A program made the position numbers and the translations under genes. The notes under the pieces are model-generated. The model had not been told where the DNA came from. It made no database searches and saw only the letters and a program-made list of their open reading frames with translations. Source: an uncultured Allomuricauda sp. (GTDB lineage Bacteria > Bacteroidota > Bacteroidia > Flavobacteriales > Flavobacteriaceae). Taken from it: a DNA stretch of 64,000 nucleotides. Location: positions 1-64,000 of the forward strand of contig NZ_CANMOO010000001.1 in the NCBI RefSeq assembly GCF_947499585.1, in the 5' to 3' direction. Numbering within the stretch: the first letter of the stretch is position 1; every line of letters starts with the position of its first letter. Shown in pieces: positions 1-9,743 of the stretch.

Positions 1-60
1 TAAGCCCGTTTGCGCCGATGGTACTGCTATACCAAGTGGGAGAGTAGGTCGCCGCCTTCC
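1..60 (+). rRNA. rrf: 5S ribosomal RNA, 3' part (cut by window start)
   Basis: The first 60 bases match the 3' half of a Bacteroidota 5S rRNA: the conserved TAAGCCCGT segment, then GATGGTACTGC and GTGGGAGAGTAGGTCGCCGCC. The closing GCCGCC would pair with the 5' end lying outside the window. A strong terminator follows directly, so this is the distal end of an rRNA operon. The exact 3' end is estimated to within a few bases. Confidence 0.9.
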
Positions 61-63
61 TTG

Positions 64-97
64 AACGCCCTTTACATAACGTAAAGGGCGTTTTTTT
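64..97 (+). terminator. Rho-independent terminator of the rRNA operon
   Basis: A perfect 12-bp stem (64-75 with 81-92) with a 5-base loop runs into a T tract at 91-97. It sits just after the 5S rRNA and ends that operon. Confidence 0.92.
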
Positions 98-151
98 GTT
101 TTTACAACTCTACAAACCTTACTTAAAAGTAGGATATTACTTACAAATTGT

Positions 152-159
152 TATATTTG
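152..159 (+). promoter_or_regulatory. Possible -7 box (TATATTTG) for the beta-helix protein gene
   Basis: TATATTTG matches the Bacteroidota -7 consensus TANNTTTG. No TTG lies at the right distance upstream, so only half of the promoter is supported. The leader to the start at 262 would be about 95 bases. Confidence 0.4.
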
Positions 160-261
160 AGACGCCTCGAATATGAATTTGTTTTCCCGACCCATATGCA
201 TTATCAATATGTAGCAGATTTGCTATGGTATTTAGATTAGTAACCATTAAAACTAAATACT

Positions 262-1995
262 ATGAAGAAACGACTACTTTTTGCCGCATTTTTTATGTTG
301 GCGTTTACCGTAAATTCGCAATCTTGTAATTGTGATGTTACGCTTTCCGGATTATCATCTTCGACTTTAAACTTGGTTTGGGCATCTAATGTGAGTTATT
401 CCCCTGGAGATACAATTTGTATACCCGCAGGTAATTATGCTGGTATACGTTTTTATGACTTTGAAGGAACAGCAACCAATCCGGTGACATTTAAAAATTG
501 TGGCGGGCAAGTTGTTCTAAACGAAGCAGCCTATTCTGCATTGGAGTTCAAAAACAGTAAATACATTCATTTAACGGGCACAGGGGATGTCAATTACAAT
601 TATGGGATTAAGATAGAAGGAACAGGGTCATGGGCTATGGGGATGGTTTTGAGCGCATTGAGTACAGATGTCGAAATAGATCATATAGAGGTGGCTCATG
701 CTGGTTTTGCAGGGTTGATGGCAAAGACTGATCCTGATTGTAACAATTCTGATACGTGGAGGGTCAACGGTTTCGTAATGAAAAACCTAAATATTCACCA
801 CAATTATATTCACAATACCCATGGAGAGGGCATTTATATCGGTTTTACTTTAGGTTATAAATTAGATTCAGGACGTAACTGCAGTGGTACAGAGGTCTAT
901 GGTCATTGGTTAGAAAATGTGGACATACACCACAATATAGTTGAAGATACAGGCTGGGATGCTATTCAATTGAATCTGGCTCATATTAACAGCAAAGTGA
1001 GAGACAATACTATTTATGATTATGGAACTCGGGGGAATTGGGGGCAAGCTTTTGCCATGAGCCTAGGAGGTGGTGCTTATGAAGTCTACAATAATCATAT
1101 CGTTAACGGCCCTTTGGAAAAAGGCTGGGGAATGCAAATAATTAATGGCGAGAGCGGCACGAAGGTTTATAATAATGTGTTTGTAAAACCTAAAATGCAT
1201 GGAATATTTCTTCATAACAGGCATGAATTTGAAGATTTAAATGAGGGCTATTATGTAGCGAACAATACTATAGTAGAGCCGGAAAGAGCTGGCGTGCATT
1301 ATAATACCACAGTTTTGCATCCGGTCGATCCAGCTGATTTATATAGAAATCAGAGTGAAGTTCCATCGTATTTTGTAAATAATCTGGTGGTTGATCCAGG
1401 ATATGATTTTGAGGGAGGAAATACTTGGAAGCAAAACCAAGAAAGCTATTTTGACTTTAATGAAAGGGACACAAGGGATAGTTTATTAACTAATATATAT
1501 TCAAACATTATGACTCGCCAAATAGATACATTGGGACTCACGGATATTTTAAACAATGATTATAGCCCTTCTTCTGCTAGTTCAGATGTGGTTGATGCGG
1601 GTTCAAGTGTTACTTCATGGGGAATAACCTTCGATATGGATAATGCATCACGACCTTCTGGAAGCGCTTTTGATGTGGGAGCCTATGAATTTCAATCTAG
1701 TGGAACTCCTTTAAAAGCACAATTACCTGAAGATGTAGAATTGTTTGATGTACTTGTTGAGAAACATGCACAAACATTGTTTTATCCAAACCCAACAAGT
1801 TCTTCTTTTAGATTGGAAAATAGTAGTTATGAAGACGCAATTATTCAATTAATAACTACGGAGGGAAGAATTATTCATACAGGTAAGTATAAGATGGGAA
1901 CTTCCTTTAATGTTGAGGAATACACGGCTGGACTATATTTTTTGAAATTAATTACCTCAGATGAAACCGAGGTACATCGCTTAATAATTAGATGA
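262..1995 (+). CDS. Secreted right-handed beta-helix protein with T9SS type A sorting domain
   Basis: This 577-aa protein has a signal peptide (residues 1-19, ending NSQ). The middle, about residues 80-400, has repeated short asparagine-rich strands (NNHIV, NNVFV, NNTIV, NNLVV), typical of parallel beta-helix (pectate-lyase-like) folds. The last 70 or so residues start with FYPNPTSSSF and end in RLIIR, which is the type A C-terminal sorting domain recognised by the type IX secretion system. The product should be exported to the cell surface or medium. Many such helices are polysaccharide lyases or carbohydrate-binding proteins, but no catalytic residues could be assigned, so the substrate is unknown. 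The gene stands alone after the rRNA operon and converges on gltD. Confidence 0.82.
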   Translation: MKKRLLFAAFFMLAFTVNSQSCNCDVTLSGLSSSTLNLVWASNVSYSPGDTICIPAGNYAGIRFYDFEGTATNPVTFKNCGGQVVLNEAAYSALEFKNSKYIHLTGTGDVNYNYGIKIEGTGSWAMGMVLSALSTDVEIDHIEVAHAGFAGLMAKTDPDCNNSDTWRVNGFVMKNLNIHHNYIHNTHGEGIYIGFTLGYKLDSGRNCSGTEVYGHWLENVDIHHNIVEDTGWDAIQLNLAHINSKVRDNTIYDYGTRGNWGQAFAMSLGGGAYEVYNNHIVNGPLEKGWGMQIINGESGTKVYNNVFVKPKMHGIFLHNRHEFEDLNEGYYVANNTIVEPERAGVHYNTTVLHPVDPADLYRNQSEVPSYFVNNLVVDPGYDFEGGNTWKQNQESYFDFNERDTRDSLLTNIYSNIMTRQIDTLGLTDILNNDYSPSSASSDVVDAGSSVTSWGITFDMDNASRPSGSAFDVGAYEFQSSGTPLKAQLPEDVELFDVLVEKHAQTLFYPNPTSSSFRLENSSYEDAIIQLITTEGRIIHTGKYKMGTSFNVEEYTAGLYFLKLITSDETEVHRLIIR

Positions 1996-2004
1996 TTAAA
2001 AACA

Positions 2005-2037
2005 AAAACTCCCCAAAATAATTCTTTGGGGAGTTTT
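2005..2037. terminator. Bidirectional terminator between the beta-helix gene and gltD
   Basis: A perfect 13-bp stem (2005-2017 with 2025-2037) with a 7-base loop has A-rich and T-rich flanks on its two sides. It lies between two convergent genes and could stop transcription from both. Confidence 0.88.
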
Positions 2038-2066
2038 CTATAAAGGGTTTGGTTGGGTATTCAATT

Positions 2067-3533
2067 TTACACTCTTGGTAAATCGCCATCACCTTTTAAA
2101 GGTAAATTCGATTTTCCCATTAAAAAGCTATCCACATGATGGGCGGCTTGTCTTCCTTCGGATATTGCCCAAACAATCAAGGATTGTCCTCTCCTTTGAT
2201 CGCCCGCAACAAAAATACCGGGCACATTGGTTTTGTAGTCTTTTTCAGATGCGCTAATGTTGGTTCTAGTATCCATCTGCAAACCGAGTTGATCTGCTAT
2301 AGTTGTTTCTGAACCAGTAAATCCAAGTGCAAGTAAGGCCAAATCACATTCCCATTCTTTTTCCGTTCCTGCTACTTCTTTAAGAACCGGTCTTTGCCCT
2401 GGAACTTTATCCCAGAAAACTTCTGCTGTGATCAGGCCTTTTAAATTACCATTTTGATCACCAATAAATTTTTTAGTTGAAATGCTAAAGACGCGCTCGG
2501 CACCTTCTTTATGAGATGAACTGGTTCTTAGACGCATAGGCCAAAATGGCCATGGCTGCCCCTCGGGTCTTTTTGTGGTTGACTTGGGCATAATCTCAAA
2601 ATTGGTTACAGAAACTGCACCATGGCGAATTGATGTACCAATGCAATCAGAGCCGGTATCTCCGCCACCTATAACAATAACTCTTTTTCCTTTGGCTGAA
2701 AGTTCTTCACCTGTATATGGAATACCATCAACTTTTCTATTGTTTTGCGGAAGAAAATCCATGGCTTGCACAACTCCTTTTAAATCGGAACCTGGAATGG
2801 GAAGTTTTCGTCTAACCGAAGCGCCACCGCAAAGCACAATGCTATCAAACTCTTTTTGGAGTTCATCAGCTTTAACATCAACTCCAACATTAATACCGGT
2901 TTTGAAGGTGATTCCTTCTTGTGTCATTATCTCAAGACGCCTATCAATTACATTCTTTTCCATTTTAAAATCAGGAATTCCATAACGCAACAACCCACCA
3001 ATTTTTTCATCACGTTCTAAAACAGTAACGAAATGTCCTGCTCTGTTCAATTGTTGAGCTGCAGCAAGACCGGCAGGACCAGATCCTACGACGGCTACTT
3101 TTTTACCTGTTCTTTTGATTGGCGGCTCAGGTTTTATCCAGCCATTCTCAAAGGCTGTTTCAACAATATTCTTCTCAATATTCTCAATAGAAACTGGATC
3201 TTCGTTGATGCCTAGTACACAAGCTTCCTCGCATGGTGCAGGACATAACCTCCCCGTAAATTCTGGAAAGTTATTGGTTGAATGCAGAATCTTTGTGGCC
3301 TTTTCCCACTTTCCCTGATACACGGCATCATTAAAGTCAGGAATGAGATTGCCTAAAGGACAACCACTGTGACAAAATGGAATGCCGCAGTCCATGCATC
3401 GTGCGCCTTGGTCCTTTAATTCATTTTCCTTTAAGGGAACTGTAAATTCCTTATAGTTTTTGATTCTTTCTTCAACTGGAGCATAGGCCTCTATTTTCCT
3501 GTCAAACTCCATAAATCCTGTCGTCTTTCCCAT
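2067..3533 (-). CDS. gltD: Glutamate synthase small subunit
   Basis: This 488-aa beta subunit of NADPH-type glutamate synthase passes electrons from NAD(P)H through FAD and iron-sulfur clusters to GltB. Near residues 46-60 is the cysteine cluster CMDCGIPFCHSGCP, and near residue 97 is CPAPCEEAC. An FAD-binding GSGPAGLAAA motif lies near residue 150 and a second Rossmann motif, VIGGGDTGSDC, near residue 288. Length is normal for the family. It follows gltB with an 8-base gap, so the two are one transcript. Together with glutamine synthetase the enzyme assimilates ammonium. Confidence 0.97.
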   Translation of the reverse strand: MGKTTGFMEFDRKIEAYAPVEERIKNYKEFTVPLKENELKDQGARCMDCGIPFCHSGCPLGNLIPDFNDAVYQGKWEKATKILHSTNNFPEFTGRLCPAPCEEACVLGINEDPVSIENIEKNIVETAFENGWIKPEPPIKRTGKKVAVVGSGPAGLAAAQQLNRAGHFVTVLERDEKIGGLLRYGIPDFKMEKNVIDRRLEIMTQEGITFKTGINVGVDVKADELQKEFDSIVLCGGASVRRKLPIPGSDLKGVVQAMDFLPQNNRKVDGIPYTGEELSAKGKRVIVIGGGDTGSDCIGTSIRHGAVSVTNFEIMPKSTTKRPEGQPWPFWPMRLRTSSSHKEGAERVFSISTKKFIGDQNGNLKGLITAEVFWDKVPGQRPVLKEVAGTEKEWECDLALLALGFTGSETTIADQLGLQMDTRTNISASEKDYKTNVPGIFVAGDQRRGQSLIVWAISEGRQAAHHVDSFLMGKSNLPLKGDGDLPRV

Positions 3534-3541
3534 GGCTCAAA

Positions 3542-6500
3542 TTATAAGGTTTGTAATTTTTCTTTTTCTAATCGTATCAATGCTTGACGGTATTCTTCCG
3601 GAAAAACCTTCACAAATTTTGGAAGACATTCCTCCCAGTTTTCAAGAATATCTTGTGCTAAAGGACTTAAGGTAGCATTGTAATGGTTTTCAATGAGTTC
3701 TTTTAACTGTTTGATATCATTATCTTCTTCCACAGGAAGTAAATTCAATGTCTCTCCATTGCATCTTTTCTCAAACAAATTATCCTTATCAAAAACATAA
3801 GCGATTCCGCCGCTCATTCCCGCGCCAAAGTTTCTTCCCACAGCCCCAAGAATCACAGCAACTCCTCCAGTCATATATTCGCAACCATGATCGCCTATAC
3901 CTTCCACTACGGCTTTAGCTCCAGAGTTTCTAACGCAAAAACGTTCCCCTGCTTTACCATTTATATATGCTTCCCCAGAAGTGGCGCCGTATAAAGTCAC
4001 ATTGCCAGTAATGATGTTGTCTTCAGGTTTCAAGGTTGACTTATAAGGTACTTTTATGATTAATTTTGCTCCCGAAAGCCCTTTTCCTAGGTAATCATTG
4101 GTATTTCCGTTGACCACCATGGTAAGTCCTTTTGTTGCAAAAGCGCCAAAACTCTGCCCTGCAGAACCTGTAAAATTAAGTTTTAATGTGTTGTCAGGTA
4201 GGCCATCTGCACCATAAATCTTCGATATTTCATTACTTATAATTGCTCCAACAGCACGATCAGTATTGTAAATAGGAAAATCCAGAGAAATTTTTTCCTT
4301 TCTGAACAGTGCAGGATGTGCTTTAGCAAGAATATCAAACTCTATGGATTTTTCAATATTATGGACTTGTTTTTCAGTATTATGAAACGCAGTGCCGTCG
4401 GGCACGTCCACTTGATATAGAATTGGGCTTAAGTCAATTCCTGAAGCCTTATAATGATTTATAGCTTTTTTTCGATCTAGTTTTTGGACTTGACCCACCA
4501 TTTCATCTATGGTTCTAAATCCTAGTTTGGCCATAATCTCTCTTAGTTCCTGCGCTACAAAATACATGTAGTTAACTACGTGTTCAGGTTTGCCTTTAAA
4601 CTTTTTGCGAAGTTCTGGATTTTGGGTCGCGATGCCTACAGGGCATGTGTTTAAATGGCATACACGCATCATTATACATCCTGATGCTACTAAAGGGGCT
4701 GTAGCAAAACCAAATTCTTCAGCTCCTAAAAGGCAAGCTATGGCTACATCTCTCCCAGTTTTAAGTTGCCCATCACATTCCAAAACTATCCGGTTTCTTA
4801 AATCGTTCAAAACCAGTGTTTGTTGTGCTTCGGCAATTCCCAATTCCCATGGAAGTCCAGCATGTTTTAATGAGGTTAGAGGTGAGGCACCAGTGCCACC
4901 ATCAAAACCGGAAATAAGAATAACATCCGCTTTTGCTTTTGAAACTCCTGCAGCAACGGTTCCAACACCTACTTCTGAAACTAATTTCACATTGATTCTT
5001 GCCTCTCTGTTTGCTGATTTTAAATCATAAATCAATTGGGACAAATCCTCAATGGAATAAATATCATGATGCGGTGGTGGGGAAATGAGACCCACGTAAG
5101 GAGTTGAATTCCTTGTCTTGGCTATGGCAGGATTCACTTTTGGCCCAGGCAGCTGACCCCCTTCGCCTGGTTTGGCTCCTTGCGCCATTTTAATCTGGAT
5201 TTCTTTTGCATTGGTCAGGTAGTCCGAGGTTACTCCAAATCTACCTGAGGCTACCTGTTTAATGGCGCTATTTTTCCAGTCGCCTGTTTGATTTTTATAA
5301 AAACGAGCCGAATCTTCTCCGCCTTCACCAGAGTTGCTCTTTCCACCAATCCGGTTCATGGCAATCGCTAAATTTTCATGGGCTTCCTTACTTATGCTTC
5401 CGTAGGACATGGCACCGGTCTTGAATCTTTTTACAATTTCGGTCCATGGTTCTACTTCCTCAATTGGAATTGGGTCATAGTTTGAAAATTCAAACAACCC
5501 GCGGATGGTCATCAAGTTTTTTGATTGCTCATTAACCAATTTGGAATACTCTTTATAAGTATCCGGCTCGTTATTGCGTACCGATTTTTGAAGTTTGGCA
5601 ATACTTAATGGATTGAACATATGTTTTTCACCATCCCTTCTCCAACGATACTCTCCGCCAATCTCAATATCAAGATTAGCTGCTAACTCCTGAGTTTTGA
5701 ATGCTTTTTTGTGGCGTTTTGTTATCTCCTTTTCAATTTCATACAAACCTATTCCTTGAATACGGGTTGGCGTATTGGGGAAGTATTTGTCCACCACTTT
5801 GGTATTTATACCTATGCACTCGAATAATTGTGAACCTCTGTAAGAATTCAAAGTTGAGATTCCAATTTTATTCATCACTTTTAATATTCCTTTTCCAATA
5901 GCTTTATTGTAGTTTTTTATGGCTTCATCAAAAGTGTATTCGGTAATGTCATTTTCTTCAATTTGTTCCCCAATGATTTCATTGACCAAATAGGGATTTA
6001 TGGCACTTGCACCAAAACCAAAAAGGAGTGCAAAATGATGTACTTCTCTTGGTTCTGCAGATTCAATAATAATACTAAGTTTGGAACGCTTGCCTAATCT
6101 ACTAAGCCCGCTATTTACATAAGAACAAGCTAATAAAGCAGGAATCGCTGCCATTTCAGTGCTAATCATCCTGTCTGAAAGAATGATAATGTTGGCACCT
6201 TCATCAATTGCTAATGAAGCCTGGTCTAAAATGGAATCCAAAGCTTCTTCCAATCCGTTATGTCCTTTTTCAATTTCATAAAGGATAGAAATGGAGACCA
6301 CTTTGTAATCCGGACTGGCATCGTAATTTTTTATTTTATCCAAATCCTCTTTTGAAATTACTGGGTTTTGGATTTTTAACTTTCTACAATTGAGTTCTGA
6401 TGTGTTAAAAATATTTTGATCACTCCCAAGCGTTAAACTAATATCTGTTATCAATTCTTCTCGAATTCCATCCAAGGGAGGATTGGTGACTTGGGCGAAC

Positions 6501-8050
6501 AATTGTTTAAAGTAATTGTAAATCAGTTGTGGGCGCTCAGATAAAACGGCAATAGGGGTATCTGAGCCCATGGAGCCAATAGGTTCCTTGGCATATTTTG
6601 CCATTGGCAAAATAATAGTATTAATATCTTCTAAGGTGTAGCCAAAAGCAGCCCTTCTGGTTTCTATTGGAAATTCTCCGTAAAAAACAGGACAATCATT
6701 ATAAGGAATGTCCTTTAAATGAACGAGATTGTTTTTTAGCCATTTTTTATAAGGATGTTTTTTGGCAATGGACTCTTTAATTTCCTCATCATTTATTATA
6801 CGGCCCTCTTCCATGTTTACCAAAAACATTTTCCCTGGCTCAAGACGTCCGTGGAATTCAATGTCTTCTGGTTCCAATTCAACCACTCCAGTTTCCGAGG
6901 ACATGATTACATAGCCTCTTTTGGTAACCGAATATCTTGATGGGCGCAATCCATTTCTATCTAAAACAGCACCTATATAATTTCCGTCGGTAAAGGGAAT
7001 AGATGCGGGACCGTCCCAAGGTTCCATTAAACATGAATTGTATTCATAAAATGCCCTTTTGGATTCTGACATTTCTGTATTTTTTTCCCAAGCTTCTGGA
7101 ACTAACATCATCATTACTTCTGGTAGGGAACGACCTGTCATCAAAAGCATTTCTACAACCATATCCATGCTTGCAGAATCTGACTTTCTGGGTAAAACTA
7201 CCGGAAGTATTTTTTTGATGTCCTCACCAAACCAATCACTTTTTAAAAGCTCTTCTCTGGAACGCATTCTAGATACGTTCCCTCTAAGAGTGTTTATTTC
7301 ACCGTTGTGGCACATGTAACGGAACGGTTGGGCTAAATCCCAAGTTGGGAATGTATTTGTGGAAAAGCGTTGGTGTACCAATGCCAAACGGGTGACCACT
7401 CTAGGGTCTAAAAGATCTTCGTAATATCTGCTTATGTCATGGGGTACCAAAAGTCCTTTAAAAATGATGATTTTGGTTGAAAGACTTGGCAGGTAAAAGA
7501 ACTGACTTTGAGATAGTTTACTTTTGATGATAGCATGTTCAGTAATCTTTCTTGCAATGAAGAGTTTCAGATTAAACTGAAAATCATCTATGGAATCACC
7601 TTTACCAACAAATACTTGTTTTACAAAAGGCTCCGTTTCAGCAGCAATTCTTCCTGGTACGGAACGATTTACTGGGGCATTTCGCCATCCCAATAATTGT
7701 AATCCCTGATTTTTAATGTTTTTTTCAAAGGTTGAAATACAGAAATTACGTTGATTTTCTTTTTGAGGTAGAAAAACGTTACTTACTGCATAGTCCCCAG
7801 CTTCAGGTAAATCGAATTTGCATACTTCTGTAAAAAAATCATGTGGAATATCAATTAGAATACCAGCTCCATCACCAGTTTTGCCATCTGAGCTTACGGC
7901 GCCTCTATGTTCTAATTTATCTAGTATCTCTAAAGCCTTATGAATAATATCATTGGACTTTTTTCCTTTTAGGCTGCAAATGAACCCTGCACCACAGTTA
8001 TCATGCTCAAATTCTGGCAGATACAATCCCTGTTTCTCTAACGTCATCAT
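3542..8050 (-). CDS. gltB: Glutamate synthase large subunit
   Basis: This 1502-aa alpha subunit makes two glutamates from glutamine and 2-oxoglutarate. The N-terminal class II glutamine amidotransferase domain begins at Cys19 (DNCGAGFIC), which should become the N-terminal nucleophile after removal of an 18-residue propeptide. The central and FMN-binding synthase domains follow. The 3Fe-4S cysteines are in CHLNTCPVG, and the C-terminal GXGXG-type beta-helix domain closes the protein ([21 protein letters not shown]). It is the first gene of the gltBD operon. A promoter with almost no leader and an overlapping dyad lies immediately upstream. Confidence 0.98.
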   Translation of the reverse strand: MMTLEKQGLYLPEFEHDNCGAGFICSLKGKKSNDIIHKALEILDKLEHRGAVSSDGKTGDGAGILIDIPHDFFTEVCKFDLPEAGDYAVSNVFLPQKENQRNFCISTFEKNIKNQGLQLLGWRNAPVNRSVPGRIAAETEPFVKQVFVGKGDSIDDFQFNLKLFIARKITEHAIIKSKLSQSQFFYLPSLSTKIIIFKGLLVPHDISRYYEDLLDPRVVTRLALVHQRFSTNTFPTWDLAQPFRYMCHNGEINTLRGNVSRMRSREELLKSDWFGEDIKKILPVVLPRKSDSASMDMVVEMLLMTGRSLPEVMMMLVPEAWEKNTEMSESKRAFYEYNSCLMEPWDGPASIPFTDGNYIGAVLDRNGLRPSRYSVTKRGYVIMSSETGVVELEPEDIEFHGRLEPGKMFLVNMEEGRIINDEEIKESIAKKHPYKKWLKNNLVHLKDIPYNDCPVFYGEFPIETRRAAFGYTLEDINTIILPMAKYAKEPIGSMGSDTPIAVLSERPQLIYNYFKQLFAQVTNPPLDGIREELITDISLTLGSDQNIFNTSELNCRKLKIQNPVISKEDLDKIKNYDASPDYKVVSISILYEIEKGHNGLEEALDSILDQASLAIDEGANIIILSDRMISTEMAAIPALLACSYVNSGLSRLGKRSKLSIIIESAEPREVHHFALLFGFGASAINPYLVNEIIGEQIEENDITEYTFDEAIKNYNKAIGKGILKVMNKIGISTLNSYRGSQLFECIGINTKVVDKYFPNTPTRIQGIGLYEIEKEITKRHKKAFKTQELAANLDIEIGGEYRWRRDGEKHMFNPLSIAKLQKSVRNNEPDTYKEYSKLVNEQSKNLMTIRGLFEFSNYDPIPIEEVEPWTEIVKRFKTGAMSYGSISKEAHENLAIAMNRIGGKSNSGEGGEDSARFYKNQTGDWKNSAIKQVASGRFGVTSDYLTNAKEIQIKMAQGAKPGEGGQLPGPKVNPAIAKTRNSTPYVGLISPPPHHDIYSIEDLSQLIYDLKSANREARINVKLVSEVGVGTVAAGVSKAKADVILISGFDGGTGASPLTSLKHAGLPWELGIAEAQQTLVLNDLRNRIVLECDGQLKTGRDVAIACLLGAEEFGFATAPLVASGCIMMRVCHLNTCPVGIATQNPELRKKFKGKPEHVVNYMYFVAQELREIMAKLGFRTIDEMVGQVQKLDRKKAINHYKASGIDLSPILYQVDVPDGTAFHNTEKQVHNIEKSIEFDILAKAHPALFRKEKISLDFPIYNTDRAVGAIISNEISKIYGADGLPDNTLKLNFTGSAGQSFGAFATKGLTMVVNGNTNDYLGKGLSGAKLIIKVPYKSTLKPEDNIITGNVTLYGATSGEAYINGKAGERFCVRNSGAKAVVEGIGDHGCEYMTGGVAVILGAVGRNFGAGMSGGIAYVFDKDNLFEKRCNGETLNLLPVEEDNDIKQLKELIENHYNATLSPLAQDILENWEECLPKFVKVFPEEYRQALIRLEKEKLQTL

Positions 8051-8362
8051 TATGATATTTCTTCAAAAATATCATTTTAAATGAATAAACAACAAGGTTT
8101 TAAGTCAATAGCAATTAAATCATCAACGTTTGGAATGAAGCGTTAAAAAATATTCAAAAATAGAATTTGAGCATTGCTAAATTATGATAATCTCAAAATG
8201 GCCTACAGAAAACAACACCACCTATTAAAAATAGGGGGTAATTCAAGATGAGTTATTGATAAATTATAAGATACCTATTTATAAATGGGGTAAAATATTA
8301 AAAAAAGTGCTTTAAAACGAGATTAACCTATTCTTTTTTGGGGTAAACAGATTTTATACTTG
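8051..8362. other. Intergenic region between gltB and the acyl-CoA dehydrogenase gene
   Basis: These 312 bases carry the gltB promoter and dyad at their left end. A second -7-like box (TATTTTTG on the minus strand, 8162-8155) lacks a partner TTG. A weak hairpin (CCTATT/AATAGG, 8221-8235) has no T tract. I see no small ORF or RNA in the rest. Confidence 0.5.
8064..8092 (-). promoter_or_regulatory. gltB promoter (TTG-N18-TATTTTTG), overlapped by a dyad
   Basis: Read on the minus strand, TTG (8092-8090) is followed after 18 bases by TATTTTTG (8071-8064), a good match to the Bacteroidota consensus. The transcript should start near 8057, only about 7 bases before the gltB ATG at 8050. The -7 box lies within a perfect 9-bp inverted repeat at 8052-8075 (ATGATATTT, 6-base spacer, AAATATCAT), which could be a repressor site or a hairpin at the start codon. 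Confidence 0.65.
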
Positions 8363-9505
8363 TTAATCTTTTAATATGCTCCTAGAAATTACAATCTTTT
8401 GAATTTCCGAGGTGCCTTCATAAATCTGAGTAATTTTTGCATCACGCATCATTCTTTCCACATGATAATCCTTAACAAAACCGTTGCCACCATGTATTTG
8501 AACTGCTTCAACGGCAGTTTCCATAGCAACTTCAGAAGCATAGAGTTTGGCCATGGCGCCAGAAAGTGTGTAATCCTTTCCGTTATCTTTATCACAAGCA
8601 GCTTCATAGACCAAATGGCGGGCAGCTTGAATTTTGGTATGCATATCAGCTAATTTAAATGCTATGGCTTGATGATTTGCTATTTCTGTTCCGAAGGCCT
8701 TGCGTTCTTTTGAGTACTTTCTAGCAAGTTCATAGGCTCCAGCCGCTATACCAAGTGCTTGTGCGGCAATTCCTATTCTACCACCAGCAAGAGTTTTCAT
8801 GGCAAATTTAAACCCGAAACCATCCTCACCAATACGATTTTCCTTAGGTACTTTAACATCATTGAACAATAGAGAGTGTGTATCACTACCCCTAATTCCT
8901 AGTTTGTTTTCTTTAGGTCCAATTTCAAACCCCTCCATCCCTTTTTCAACAATCAACGCGTTAATTCCTTTATGCCCTTTTTCAACATCAGTCTGAGCAA
9001 TGACTAAATATACCTCTGCAGTACCGCCGTTTGTAATCCAGTTTTTGGTTCCATTAAGAATGTAATGGTCTCCCTTATCAATGGCTGTTGTTTTTTGCGA
9101 AGTAGCATCACTCCCAGCTTCAGGTTCAGAAAGACAAAAAGCACCTATAATTTCTCCTGATGCCAAGCGGGTCAAATATTTTTGTTTTTGAGCTTCAGAG
9201 CCAAAAGTTTCCAATCCCCAACACACTAGGGAATTGTTCACAGATACCACAACTGAAGCTGAGGCATCAACTTTAGATAGCTCCTCCATGACCAAAACAT
9301 ATGAAAGTGTATCTAGACCACTGCCTCCATACTCTTCTTTTACCATCATTCCTAAAAAGCCCAGCTCCCCCATTTTTCTTACTTGCTCTGCAGGGAATTT
9401 TTGTGCATCATCTCTTTCTATTACTCCAGGTAACAATTCATTTTGGGCAAAATCTTTTGCCGCTTGCTGTATCATTAATTGCTCTTCAGAAAGTGTAAAG
9501 TCCAT
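8363..9505 (-). CDS. Acyl-CoA dehydrogenase
   Basis: This 380-aa flavoprotein oxidises acyl-CoA to trans-2-enoyl-CoA in beta-oxidation or branched amino-acid breakdown, passing electrons to ETF. The N-terminal helical domain starts MDFTLSEEQ. The middle domain has the signature AFCLSEPEAGSDA, and the C-terminal domain has QIHGGNGF. Glu363 in YEGTSEIQ is in the position of the catalytic base of short-chain enzymes. Length is standard. It most resembles short-chain (butyryl-CoA-type) enzymes, but chain length cannot be fixed from sequence. It stands alone, divergent from nhaD. Confidence 0.93.
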   Translation of the reverse strand: MDFTLSEEQLMIQQAAKDFAQNELLPGVIERDDAQKFPAEQVRKMGELGFLGMMVKEEYGGSGLDTLSYVLVMEELSKVDASASVVVSVNNSLVCWGLETFGSEAQKQKYLTRLASGEIIGAFCLSEPEAGSDATSQKTTAIDKGDHYILNGTKNWITNGGTAEVYLVIAQTDVEKGHKGINALIVEKGMEGFEIGPKENKLGIRGSDTHSLLFNDVKVPKENRIGEDGFGFKFAMKTLAGGRIGIAAQALGIAAGAYELARKYSKERKAFGTEIANHQAIAFKLADMHTKIQAARHLVYEAACDKDNGKDYTLSGAMAKLYASEVAMETAVEAVQIHGGNGFVKDYHVERMMRDAKITQIYEGTSEIQKIVISRSILKD

Positions 9506-9534
9506 GAAATTGTGAAATAAATAAAAATTGGATA

Positions 9535-9542
9535 CAAATATA
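9535..9542 (-). promoter_or_regulatory. -7 box (TATATTTG) of the acyl-CoA dehydrogenase gene
   Basis: On the minus strand TATATTTG matches TANNTTTG and would give a leader of about 20 bases. No TTG lies at 17-23 bases upstream, so only the -7 part is supported. Confidence 0.5.
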
Positions 9543-9743
9543 GCCCTATACTAGGTTTTTTTTGATAAAAGGCAATAAAAAATGCGAATGATATAATGTT
9601 GTTTATGGATTTCTTAAAATCGAATATTATTTACTGGATATTTTTATAGGATTAAGATTATGTGGGAAAACTCATTTTGAATATCTTTAGCAAAGTAGAT
9701 TGTTTTAAGAAAAATAAATTTCAACTAAATAAACCAACTAAAC

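Noticed and set aside
8155..8162. Second -7 box (TATTTTTG, minus) upstream of gltB
   Set aside because: It has no TTG at a usable distance, and the one at 8064-8071 has a complete promoter.
8221..8235. CCTATT/AATAGG hairpin before the acyl-CoA dehydrogenase gene end
   Set aside because: The stem is only 6 bp and lacks a T tract on either side.
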